Shown piece after piece: positions 1 through 7,852 of a stretch of DNA of 64,000 nt (positions are counted from its first letter, which is position 1; the number at the start of each line of letters is the position of its first letter). The DNA comes from JAICSD01 sp035637115. Its GTDB lineage: Bacteria; Acidobacteriota; Vicinamibacteria; Vicinamibacterales; 2-12-FULL-66-21. The notes beneath the pieces are model-generated. The model saw nothing but the letters and a program-made list of their open reading frames with translations, searched no databases and was not told where the DNA came from. The position numbers and the translations under genes were made by a program. The stretch spans positions 15,468-79,467 of the forward strand of contig DASPXV010000199.1 of assembly GCA_035637115.1 (NCBI GenBank). The letters run 5' to 3'.

Positions 1-1185
1 AAAATCGTCGAATCGGTCCGCGACGCGGGCGGCACGCTGGTCTACGTCCTTCACACGGGCAAACGCGGGGCCAACGGCAGGACCGACGTCGACGGCGGCG
101 GCGAGGTCACGCATCTGAGCCTGTCGGAGCTGCTGCGTCCCACGCTCGTGACGGAGCTGAGCCGCTCGATGACGCGCGCGCGCGTGCAGCAATACCAGCG
201 CTACTTCGCCGACGCGGACCGCGTCCTGATTCTCCTCCACAACGACCCCGATCCGGATGCGCTCGCCAGCGGGCTCGCGCTGCGCAACCTGCTGCGCCGG
301 ACGAAGACGACGGCGATCATCGGGGCGATGCAGGGGGTGACGCGACCGGAAAACCTGCGGATGGCCAACATGCTCGACATCCACGTCGAGCAGATCACGC
401 CGTTGTCGTTCGCCGGCTTCGACCGGATTGCCACCGTCGACGTGCAGCCGCACTATTTCGGCGGCATGCTCGATCGCGCCGATCTGGTCATCGACCATCA
501 CCCGGAACATCCCGGCTACAGCGCGGTCTTCAAGGACATTCGCGCGGACTACGGCTCCACGTCGACGATCCTGACCGAGCACCTGCGGGCCGTCGACGTG
601 AACATCTCGGAACGCACGGCGACGGCGATGCTCTACGCGATCAAGTCGGACACGCTCTTTTTCGCGCGTCACACCAACCGCGTCGATCTCGAGGCATTCA
701 CGTTCCTCTACCCGCTCGCCGACGCGGCGCTGATCCGCAAGATGGAAGGAGCGGAAATCACGCTCGAGCGCCTCGAGTACGTGACGCGCGCGAGCAAGAA
801 CGGCATCCTGCGCGAGCAGGTCTTCACGGCCTTCGTCGGCGAGGCGCCGCGCGAAGACTTCATCCCCTACACCGCCGATTTTTTTCTGCAGCTCGAGGAC
901 GTGAAGTGGACGATCCTGGCGGGCTTCGTCGGCCAGACGCTCATCGTGAGCGTGCGCAACCTGGGTTACTCGCGGAACGCGGGTGAATTCGTGAAGCGCT
1001 GGTTCGCCGACATCGGCTCCGCCGGCGGCCACCGCGCGATGGCCAAGGCGGTGGTGCCGATCGATCGCTTCCGCGCGAAGTACGGAAATCTCGACGGCCC
1101 TGCGCTCACCGCGCGACTTGCCGAGATGGCCGAACAATTCCTCCACGAACCAGCCGCCGAGAAGAAACTGATCGTCGCACGGTAA
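1..1185 (+). CDS. DHH-family phosphoesterase (NrnA-like), 5' end outside window
   Basis: The protein is a DHH/DHHA1 phosphoesterase of the nano-RNase / pAp-phosphatase kind, which cleaves short oligoribonucleotides or 3'-phosphoadenosine phosphate. Seen: the metal-binding motif HNDPDPDA, an Asp in DVQPH, the DHHP signature, a DTLFF motif, and a C-terminal GGH segment typical of DHHA1. The reading frame is open back to base 1. A GTG at 148 would give 345 aa and covers the whole DHH domain, but about 49 more in-frame codons precede it, so the gene may be longer, with an extra N-terminal domain lost at the window edge. The exact substrate cannot be told from sequence. It ends about 270 bases before a convergent gene, with a long tandem repeat between them. 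Confidence 0.85.
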   Translation, partial: KIVESVRDAGGTLVYVLHTGKRGANGRTDVDGGGEVTHLSLSELLRPTLVTELSRSMTRARVQQYQRYFADADRVLILLHNDPDPDALASGLALRNLLRRTKTTAIIGAMQGVTRPENLRMANMLDIHVEQITPLSFAGFDRIATVDVQPHYFGGMLDRADLVIDHHPEHPGYSAVFKDIRADYGSTSTILTEHLRAVDVNISERTATAMLYAIKSDTLFFARHTNRVDLEAFTFLYPLADAALIRKMEGAEITLERLEYVTRASKNGILREQVFTAFVGEAPREDFIPYTADFFLQLEDVKWTILAGFVGQTLIVSVRNLGYSRNAGEFVKRWFADIGSAGGHRAMAKAVVPIDRFRAKYGNLDGPALTARLAEMAEQFLHEPAAEKKLIVAR

Positions 1186-1250
1186 CTCCTGAGACTCGCC
1201 GCATCGCGCTCTTTCACTCGAAGGTGTCGAAGTGCCGCGAACGAATCGAA

Positions 1251-1466
1251 GGAGCGCAAGATGGATCTTTCGGCCTTCGAAGGTTCGAAGTTCGAAGGTG
1301 AATCCGGTTTCCTTCGAGACCTTCGCGTCGCTTCGAAGCCCTCCGAGTTCAAGTTGAAGGATCCGCAAGATGGATCCTTCGACCTTCGAAGACTTTGAAG
1401 CGCGAAGGTGAATCTCGTTTCCTTCGAGACCTTCGCGTCGCTTCGAGTCCTTCGAGTTCAATTCGA
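1251..1466. repeat. Two tandem copies of a ~109-base TTCGAAG-rich unit
   Basis: Copy one runs about 1251-1358 and copy two about 1359-1466, offset 109-110 bases. Both contain GCAAGATGGATC, then CGAAGGTGAATC, then CCTTCGAGACCTTCGCGTCG. Inside copy one, TTCGAAG recurs at steps of seven to eight bases. The second copy runs into the last codons of the convergent PLP-enzyme gene. TTCGAA is self-complementary, so the transcript can fold in either direction, but I see no T-rich tail of a normal terminator. Confidence 0.8.
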
Positions 1467-2648
1467 CATGTCGCTGTGCGGCCAGGCGCTGTTGAGCGCT
1501 TGATCGAGGTCTTCGATCAGATCTTGTGGGTCTTCCAAGCCGATCGACAGTCGCGCCATACTTCGCGTAACGCCAGCGTCGGCGAGTTGCGCGTCGGTGT
1601 GGCCCCACTGTGAGGTAAGGACCGGAAGGCTGCAGAGGCTTTCCACGCCGCCGAGACTCGCGGCGCGGCGGAAGACTTTCAGGCGATCGAAGAAGCGTTC
1701 GGCGCGGTCCTGGCCGCCGCCGACATCCAGGCACACCATCCCGCCGAAGCCTTTCATCTGCTTCTTCGCGAGCGCGTGATCGGGATGGGACTCGAGGCCT
1801 GGATAGTAGACCTTGGCGATCCGCTTGTCTTTCTCCAGCCACCGCGCCACGGCTAGGCCGCTGGCGTTGTGCCGCTCGATGCGGACGTCAAGCGTCTTCA
1901 AGCCGCGGCCGATCGCGTATGCGGCCTGCGGATCGATGATCCCGCCGAGCATGCGTCGTGCCTTCTCGACGTCCTTCAACAGCGCCGCTGACCCTGCGAG
2001 CAGGCCCGCCGTCACGTCGCTGTGGCCGTTGATGTACTTCGTGACGCTCTCCATGACCATGTCCACGCCGAGCGCGATGGGCTGCTGGTTGAGCGGGCTC
2101 GCGAACGTGTTGTCGATGATCGAGATGACCCCCTTCTTGCGGCAGGCTGACGCGATCGCGGCCACATCGACGCAGCGCAGCGTCGGATTGATGGGGGACT
2201 CGAACCACAGCACTCTCGTTTTGTCGCCCAGCAGCTGGTCCGGCCGGCTCAATTCGTCGAGCGTCGCGAACCGGACCTGGATGCCATAGTGCGGGAACAT
2301 GTCGGCGAGGAGGTGCAGCGTGCCGCCGTAGATCGCCGCGCTGCACACGACTTCGTCGCCCGACTTCAACAGCGCGAGCAACGCCGTGGACGTGGCCGCC
2401 ATCCCGCTGCCGAGCAGCATCGCGGTCTCGGCTCCTTCGATGGCGGCAAGCGTCTTCTCGACGGCGGCAACCGTCGGATTGCCGTAGCGTGTGTAGAGGA
2501 ATTTCGCCGTTCGCCCCTCGTTGTAGGCGCGGACTTCCGCGGCATCTTCGAAGATGAACGTCGTCGTTTCGTAAATCGGCGTCGTCAGCGGTTCGGCATC
2601 CCGATTCCCGCCCTGACTCCCCTGGACTATCTGCGTGGCTGGGCGCAT
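1458..2648 (-). CDS. Cys/Met-metabolism PLP-dependent enzyme (cystathionine gamma-synthase/lyase family)
   Basis: This is a 396-aa fold-type I PLP enzyme of the transsulfuration family: cystathionine gamma-synthase or lyase, methionine gamma-lyase or O-acylhomoserine sulfhydrylase. Seen: YTRYGNPT near residue 52, the GSGMAAT cofactor-phosphate loop near 80, and SVTKYINGHSD with the Schiff-base lysine at about residue 204. Length matches the family. It stands alone, with no other methionine or cysteine gene beside it, so the reaction cannot be fixed. The start ATG at 2648 fits the family N-terminus. A CCAGTTG heptad repeat lies just upstream, and the 3' end overlaps the large tandem repeat. 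Confidence 0.88.
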   Translation of the reverse strand: MRPATQIVQGSQGGNRDAEPLTTPIYETTTFIFEDAAEVRAYNEGRTAKFLYTRYGNPTVAAVEKTLAAIEGAETAMLLGSGMAATSTALLALLKSGDEVVCSAAIYGGTLHLLADMFPHYGIQVRFATLDELSRPDQLLGDKTRVLWFESPINPTLRCVDVAAIASACRKKGVISIIDNTFASPLNQQPIALGVDMVMESVTKYINGHSDVTAGLLAGSAALLKDVEKARRMLGGIIDPQAAYAIGRGLKTLDVRIERHNASGLAVARWLEKDKRIAKVYYPGLESHPDHALAKKQMKGFGGMVCLDVGGGQDRAERFFDRLKVFRRAASLGGVESLCSLPVLTSQWGHTDAQLADAGVTRSMARLSIGLEDPQDLIEDLDQALNSAWPHSDMSN

Positions 2649-2663
2649 AGATCCTTGTCGTTA

Positions 2664-2698
2664 CCAGTTGCCAGTTGCCAGTTGCCAGTTTCCAGTTT
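2664..2698. repeat. Heptad repeat, CCAGTTG x3 + CCAGTTT x2
   Basis: Five head-to-tail heptamers lie in the ~80-base gap between the PLP-enzyme gene and the patatin-like gene: three perfect CCAGTTG and two CCAGTTT. It is the purest of several seven-base tandem repeats in this window, each with its own unit sequence. Confidence 0.92.
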
Positions 2699-2730
2699 GC
2701 GCTCTGCAGTTCGCCCGCGTGATTACCACC

Positions 2731-4161
2731 TCACGATTGGACCGTGACGATGCGTTCGCCGCTGGCGGCAACGATGGGCTCGATGAACTGGCGGTACGCG
2801 TCCTCGTAGCCGCGATCCACGAGCTCGGCGAGGCTGAAATGCCGATCTGAGCGTTCGTCGTAGACGCCGGAAAAATCGAGCGTACCGACGGGATTATGCG
2901 TCGGACGGACGACGAACAGGCCGGCAAACCGTCCGGTGGCGCGCTGGACCGTGTCGCGCAGGTCCGCGGCCTCGAACGACGACAACTGCTCTGCCGAGCG
3001 CCCGCGCAGATCGGCTCGCGCGGACCCGAGTTCGTGCGGGCGGCCGGGTGCGGGCGCGCAGGAAATCACGACGATCTGTTCCGCGCCGGCGACCGCGGCT
3101 TCCTCGAGCAGGCGTTCCAGCGCACCCGGGCGATCGCACGCGCGGTGCGTCTCGCCGCGCCAGGGGCCCTCGACCGGAAAACGCAGAAGGTGCGGATCGG
3201 TTGCCACGGGAATCGCGAGGCTCGCCGCGAGCGCGTCGATCACATGGTCGCGGCCGACGCCCGCGAGATCGAACGCCTCCGCGGCGCGTCCGCCTTCGGC
3301 GTCGCGGGCAAAGAAGCGCTGCCGGTAGCCGTCCGCGAGGAGCGCGAACAACAGGTCGCGCCTCGCGTCCATGTCGTGCGCGACGAGCAGCAGCTCGCGA
3401 AAACCTGGCTGGCCGAGGTTCTCGGAAAGCAGCTCGAGATAGCGGCGGCCGAGATCGGCACGCGGCGGAGGCGCGACCGCCGCGGCCCCGCGAATGAGCT
3501 TCCATAGTTCGGTGATCGCGCGATCGAGGATGAAGGCGGACGAGAGCGGCGATCCGAAGAGCCGCCAGAAGAAGCCTTGCCGCGCGCGGCGGCGCGCCGG
3601 GGCGCGCCACAGGCTCAAGGCAAGTCCGATCGCCAGCGACGCGACTGCGACCAGCAGCGTGAATACGATGAGGCGCGGCACGATCGCCGGGAGCGCCTCC
3701 GGCGCGAACAGCGAGTCGAGCGCGCTTCGATACGCCGAGGTTACGGCATTGGATGCTGACGTCAGCGTCAGCAGCGAGAGGACGACCGCGACGAGCGCGG
3801 CGATCACGCCGACGCCGAAGAGCGCGAGCGGCAGCGCGAGCAGCGCCGCCATGGCGAGCAGCGCCCACCCTGTCACGCGCAGCGGTCCGCGCCAGCGGTA
3901 GGCACGCGCGATTGACGGCTGCTTCCAGAAGCCGTCGCGATCCCACAGGCGCTGTCCGCCATCGACGGCGGCGAACATGGCGCCGAGCGCGCCAATCCCG
4001 CGTCCCGCCACGAGATCGATGCGAACGCCCGCCTCGTGGAGCGCGCGCAGCACGCCTGCATGGTACGCCCCGGCAGTGCCGGTGCCGGTGAGGATGACGG
4101 CCGTACGAAGTCTTGTCGAGTAAGGGCGGGATTGGCCGGCGGGCGCGTCGGAGGTAATCAC
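2731..4161 (-). CDS. Patatin-like membrane protein lacking the catalytic serine
   Basis: A 476-aa protein with the patatin oxyanion-hole motif GTGTAGAYHAGVL (residues ~26-38). Where active patatins have G-x-S-x-G, this one reads GRGIG (residues 53-57), so the nucleophile serine is glycine. I also cannot find the D-G-G/A motif that supplies the aspartate of the dyad. Two hydrophobic blocks (about 95-135 and 160-190) look like paired membrane segments inserted after the first part of the fold. It is therefore probably not a lipase, but a binding or structural protein derived from one. The start is a GTG two bases after the greA stop, so it is likely co-transcribed with greA. A sequencing error at the nucleophile codon is possible but would not explain the missing aspartate motif. 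Confidence 0.7.
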   Translation of the reverse strand: MITSDAPAGQSRPYSTRLRTAVILTGTGTAGAYHAGVLRALHEAGVRIDLVAGRGIGALGAMFAAVDGGQRLWDRDGFWKQPSIARAYRWRGPLRVTGWALLAMAALLALPLALFGVGVIAALVAVVLSLLTLTSASNAVTSAYRSALDSLFAPEALPAIVPRLIVFTLLVAVASLAIGLALSLWRAPARRRARQGFFWRLFGSPLSSAFILDRAITELWKLIRGAAAVAPPPRADLGRRYLELLSENLGQPGFRELLLVAHDMDARRDLLFALLADGYRQRFFARDAEGGRAAEAFDLAGVGRDHVIDALAASLAIPVATDPHLLRFPVEGPWRGETHRACDRPGALERLLEEAAVAGAEQIVVISCAPAPGRPHELGSARADLRGRSAEQLSSFEAADLRDTVQRATGRFAGLFVVRPTHNPVGTLDFSGVYDERSDRHFSLAELVDRGYEDAYRQFIEPIVAASGERIVTVQS

Positions 4162-4163
4162 TC

Positions 4164-4658
4164 TCAGTCGTGAACGGTCACGAGCCTGGTGATCTCAAAG
4201 CGGCGTTCCGCGCCGTTCGGCGTCTTCACGACGACTTCGTCACCCTCTTCCTTGTTCAGGAGCGCGCGGCCGATGGGTGACGCGGTGGAAATGAGCCCTT
4301 CGTCGACGTTCGCATCTTCGGGCATGACGAGCTGGTAGACGATCGTCTGGCCGTTGTTTTCCGCGAGCGTGACCGTCGATCCGAAACCGACCTTGTCCTT
4401 CGGGATCCGATCGAGGTTCATCAGCTGGATCTCGCTGACGCGCTTCTGCAGCAGGCTGATGCGCGATTCGACGAGGCGCTGACGCTCCTTCGCGGCTTGG
4501 TACTCCGCGTTCTCGCGCAGATCGCCCAACTCGCGCGCGCGCTTGATCTCGCGCGGCAGCTCGGTCTTCAGCTCCTTGTCGAGCTGCGCGATTTCCTCCT
4601 CGAATTTCTTCAGGATCCGCTCTTTCACGACGGGAATGTTAACAGAAATGGAATGCAC
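4164..4658 (-). CDS. greA: Transcription elongation factor GreA
   Basis: GreA binds the RNA polymerase secondary channel and stimulates cleavage of backtracked RNA. Seen: an N-terminal coiled coil with the diagnostic tip GDLRENAEYQAAKERQ (acidic D and E residues), then the FKBP-like C-terminal domain with SPIGRALL and EGDEV-VKTPNG. The open frame runs further upstream to 4988, but that part is antisense to the divergent methylase gene and unlike GreA. I place the start at GTG 4658 (164 aa), which matches the family length; GTG 4628 (154 aa) is the alternative. Neither has a clear ribosome site. The divergent methylase gene starts only 15 bases away, so any greA promoter lies inside that gene. 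Confidence 0.9.
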   Translation of the reverse strand: MHSISVNIPVVKERILKKFEEEIAQLDKELKTELPREIKRARELGDLRENAEYQAAKERQRLVESRISLLQKRVSEIQLMNLDRIPKDKVGFGSTVTLAENNGQTIVYQLVMPEDANVDEGLISTASPIGRALLNKEEGDEVVVKTPNGAERRFEITRLVTVHD

Positions 4659-4673
4659 AATAATAGGCACTGG

Positions 4674-5516
4674 ATGGAGCGGATCACCAGCCGTCAGAAC
4701 GCGATCGTGAAGCGGTTCCGCGATCTCGCGCGCACCTCCCGCGCCAGCCCACGCGTCGATCACGCGGCGCATGCCGGCCACGCGGCCGATGTCCTCCTCG
4801 ATGGCGAGCACCTGGTGCAGGAAGCACTCAGATGCGACATTCCGATCGAGATCGCCGCATTCTCCGACAAGCAGCTCGAGAACGTACTCTCCCCGATCGC
4901 GCGCATTGCCAAGGACGTGAAGAAGCGCGGCGGACGCGTGATGTCGGTCACCGACCAGGTCCTCGCCGCGATGAGTCCCGTACAGCATCCGTCAGGTGTC
5001 GTCGCGATCGCGCGCGCGCGTCCCGCCGATGTGCGCGTCGTCATGTCCGCCGCCGCGGATCGGCCGCTCGTGCTCGTCCTCGCGGGCCTGCAGGATCCCG
5101 GCAATGTCGGCGCGATCGTCCGCGCCGCGGCGGCGTTCGGCGCGTCCGGCGTGGTTTCGATCGAAGGGTCCGCGAATCCCTTCAGCTGGAAGGCGCTGCG
5201 TGGCGCGATGGGCGGTACGTTCCGGATCCCGATCGCCGCGCGCGGCACGCTCCCCGACGTGATCGCGGCCGCGCAGGAGCACAATGTCAGGCTCGTCGCC
5301 GCCGTGCCACGCGGCGGCACGGCGCTGCCGAAACTCGATCTGCGCGAGCCTACGGCGATAGTGCTCGGCGGCGAGGGCGCAGGCCTGCCCGCGTCGACAA
5401 TGAGCGCGGTGCACGAGACGGTGACGATCCCGATGCGGAAACCTGTGGAGTCGCTGAACGTCGCCATCGCGGCCGCAGTGGTGCTCTACGAAGCCACGCG
5501 GCAACGGCAAACCTGA
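4674..5516 (+). CDS. TrmH/SpoU-family RNA 2'-O-methyltransferase
   Basis: A 280-aa SPOUT methylase that transfers a methyl group from S-adenosylmethionine to a ribose 2'-OH in rRNA or tRNA. Seen: motif 1 LQDPGNVGAIVRAAAAFGA, motif 2 VLGGEGAGLP, and motif 3 IPMRKPVESLNVAIAAAVVL, which form the knotted cofactor site; an N-terminal substrate-binding region starts ITSRQN. The start ATG 4674 is chosen because ITSRQNxxVK is the usual family N-terminus; ATG 4653 is also in frame. The stop overlaps the rarA start by one base (TGATG), so translation is coupled. The target nucleotide is unknown. Confidence 0.88.
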   Translation: MERITSRQNAIVKRFRDLARTSRASPRVDHAAHAGHAADVLLDGEHLVQEALRCDIPIEIAAFSDKQLENVLSPIARIAKDVKKRGGRVMSVTDQVLAAMSPVQHPSGVVAIARARPADVRVVMSAAADRPLVLVLAGLQDPGNVGAIVRAAAAFGASGVVSIEGSANPFSWKALRGAMGGTFRIPIAARGTLPDVIAAAQEHNVRLVAAVPRGGTALPKLDLREPTAIVLGGEGAGLPASTMSAVHETVTIPMRKPVESLNVAIAAAVVLYEATRQRQT

Positions 5517-6880
5517 TGGATCTTTTCGACGACGAACCGCCGCCAGGGCGCGAGGCCGCCGCTTCAGCCGCTCTCGATCCGTCCGCGCCACTCGCCGACC
5601 GGATGCGTCCGCGCACGCTCGACGACATCGTCGGGCAGGAGTCGCTGCTTGCGTCGGGCCGTCCGCTTCGTGAAGCGATCGAACACGATCGGCTGCGATC
5701 GATCATCCTCTGGGGACCTCCCGGCACCGGCAAGACGACGCTGGCGCGAGTGATCGCGAACGCGACGCGCGCGCGTTTCATCGCCTTCAGCGCCGTCCTC
5801 TCGGGGATCAAGGAGATCCGCGAAGTCATGGCGGAGGCCGAGCAGGCGCGCCGCCGATCCGGCGCGCGGACGATCCTGTTCATCGACGAGATCCATCGAT
5901 TCAACAAGGCGCAGCAGGACGCATTCCTTCCGCGCGTCGAATCCGGAGACATCGTGCTGATCGGCGCGACGACCGAGAACCCATCGTTCGAGGTGAACTC
6001 GGCGCTGCTCTCACGATCGAAAGTCCACGTCCTGAAGCCGCTCGGACTGGACGCAATGGTCACCATCCTGCGACGCGCCCTCGAGGACAAGGAGCGAGGA
6101 CTCGGCGCCCAGGGGATCAAGGCGACCGATGAGGCGCTTGGCGGCATCGCGCGTTACGCGAACGGCGACGCGCGGATCGCGCTCAACATGCTCGAGATGG
6201 CGGCAGCTGCCGCGACCGGCAAGACGATCGATGTTGCGCTCATCGCCGACCTCGCGCAGAACCGCGCGCTGCTCTATGACAAGACTGGCGAGGAGCACTA
6301 CAACCTGATCTCGGCGCTCCACAAGTCGATGCGCAACAGCGATCCCGACGCGTCGGTCTACTGGCTTGCGCGCATGGTCGAATCCGGAGAAGACCCGCTT
6401 TACATCGCGCGACGGCTCGTGCGCTTCGCGTCGGAGGACATCGGCAACGCGGATCCTCAGGCCCTGGCGATCACCGTCGCGGCGAAGGATGCGGTGCATT
6501 TCATGGGCATGCCCGAAGGGAACACGGCGCTGGCACAGGCGGCGATCTATCTCGCAACCGCGCCGAAGAGCAATGCCGTGTACGTCGCGTACAGCGAGGC
6601 GGCCGAGGCCGCGTCACAGGAGGTCGCCGAACCGGTGCCTCTGCACCTGCGCAACGCGCCGACGAAGCTGATGAAGTCGCTGAATTACGGGAAGGACTAC
6701 AAGTACGCCCACAACGAGGCGGAGGGGATCGCGGCCGACATGGAGTGCCTGCCGCCCGCGCACAAGGGGCGGCAGTTCTACCAGCCGACCGATCGGGGAT
6801 ACGAACGCGAGATTAGAAGTCGGTTGGCTGCGTGGCGAAAGAGAGCTTCCGGAACATCTCCGCGCGGAGCGGGAGAATGA
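5516..6880 (+). CDS. rarA: Replication-associated recombination protein RarA (MgsA) AAA+ ATPase
   Basis: RarA/MgsA is a clamp-loader-like AAA+ ATPase acting at stalled forks. Seen in 454 aa: Walker A WGPPGTGKTT (residues ~66-75), Walker B ILFIDEIHRFNKAQQD, sensor motif IGATTENPSFEVNSALLSR, and the C-terminal tetramerisation region with LPPAHKGRQFYQPT. The frame is open far upstream inside the methylase gene, but the family N-terminus starts at ATG 5516, overlapping the methylase TGA. The last 68 bases overlap the convergent protease gene, so the tail after the Y-Q-P-T segment is under double coding. Confidence 0.93.
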   Translation: MDLFDDEPPPGREAAASAALDPSAPLADRMRPRTLDDIVGQESLLASGRPLREAIEHDRLRSIILWGPPGTGKTTLARVIANATRARFIAFSAVLSGIKEIREVMAEAEQARRRSGARTILFIDEIHRFNKAQQDAFLPRVESGDIVLIGATTENPSFEVNSALLSRSKVHVLKPLGLDAMVTILRRALEDKERGLGAQGIKATDEALGGIARYANGDARIALNMLEMAAAAATGKTIDVALIADLAQNRALLYDKTGEEHYNLISALHKSMRNSDPDASVYWLARMVESGEDPLYIARRLVRFASEDIGNADPQALAITVAAKDAVHFMGMPEGNTALAQAAIYLATAPKSNAVYVAYSEAAEAASQEVAEPVPLHLRNAPTKLMKSLNYGKDYKYAHNEAEGIAADMECLPPAHKGRQFYQPTDRGYEREIRSRLAAWRKRASGTSPRGAGE

Positions 6881-7703
6881 ACGAGAAGCGATAGTCCCCC
6901 TGCATCCGTCCGATCGGGATGCCCACGAGCTGCCCGTCGCCGTTCAGCACGCCGCCGCCGGACACGCCCGGGTGGCCATCCGTCAGGCAGGTCACCAGAT
7001 TATTCGACGTCTTCTGCCCGACGTAACCGGTCGCGAGGATGATGCCCTTCGAGTAATCGTTGCCGAGACGGAAGATTGGATCCGCGAAATCGAACGCGTA
7101 CGAGAGATTCACGTCGAGCGCGGGGATATCGATCGGTTCCTTTACCTTCAGGATCGCCCAGTCGCCAGGGTCCACCTCGACCTGCGCATCACCCGTGTCG
7201 ACGACCTTCGCGGCTACGGCGCGGCCGTTCACCATGATCTTGATCGAGGTGATGCGGCGCGACTCCGGCTGGTCGCCGAGCGCCACGACGCCGTGCTTCA
7301 CTGTGACGAAGTATCCGTGCCCGAGATAACCGGCGGTGCCGTAGTTGCTCGCGCCGGTCATGTCGTACGAATACAGCTCGACGAAGCTCTCGCGCCGCTC
7401 GCGCAGCAGCCGGACGGGCAACAGGCCCATCTCGTTTTTCAATTGTCGTTTGATGTCGGCGACTATCGCGGCGCGACTGTGATCGTCCATCGCGCCTGCG
7501 GGCACCGACTCGGTGCGGCCGCTCGTCGGCGCAATGTCCGTCCGCTGCCGTTTCAGTGCGCCGACTTCGGCGCGGAGTGCGGCGATCTGATCGTTTTCGC
7601 TCGTGCTCGCCGAGCGCGCGGCAATCAGGTTGCCGAGACTGAAAAAGATGATGGCCGAGAACGCGAAGAACAGTACCGGAATCAGGCCTCGGGGCATGAA
7701 CAC
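6813..7703 (-). CDS. Membrane-anchored trypsin-like serine protease
   Basis: A 296-aa protein with one N-terminal membrane segment (residues ~7-27), a short coiled region (~40-55), then a trypsin/DegP-like domain. The triad appears complete: His137 in TVKHGVV, Asp181 in DPGDWAIL, Ser248 in HPGVSGGG. There is no PDZ domain, unlike DegP/HtrA. The active domain probably lies outside the membrane. The usual T-A-x-H-V context of the histidine is changed to T-V-K-H-G, so specificity may differ. Its 3' end overlaps rarA tail to tail. A candidate promoter lies 90-120 bases upstream. Confidence 0.78.
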   Translation of the reverse strand: MFMPRGLIPVLFFAFSAIIFFSLGNLIAARSASTSENDQIAALRAEVGALKRQRTDIAPTSGRTESVPAGAMDDHSRAAIVADIKRQLKNEMGLLPVRLLRERRESFVELYSYDMTGASNYGTAGYLGHGYFVTVKHGVVALGDQPESRRITSIKIMVNGRAVAAKVVDTGDAQVEVDPGDWAILKVKEPIDIPALDVNLSYAFDFADPIFRLGNDYSKGIILATGYVGQKTSNNLVTCLTDGHPGVSGGGVLNGDGQLVGIPIGRMQGDYRFSFILPLRAEMFRKLSFATQPTDF

Positions 7704-7793
7704 TCCAAGTTCGGCAGCTGCGCACGAACAGCATTGCGTCCGGCTTTCGCCGGCGCCTTTATCGCTTGGACTTACAACTTGCTGGGAGATTGC

Positions 7794-7822
7794 AGGTTAA
7801 ACGGATGTGGCTCTGACGTCAA
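7794..7822 (-). promoter_or_regulatory. Candidate promoter for the protease gene
   Basis: On the minus strand TTGACG (7817-7822) is followed after 17 bases by TAACCT (7794-7799). The first hexamer matches the sigma-70 -35 consensus at five of six positions; the -10 is weaker. About 50 bases further down, CCGGC-GAAA-GCCGG (7740-7753) forms a hairpin with a GNRA tetraloop in the leader. Confidence 0.3.
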
Positions 7823-7852
7823 GCACGATCAGCATACGGCTGAGCTCGAAAG

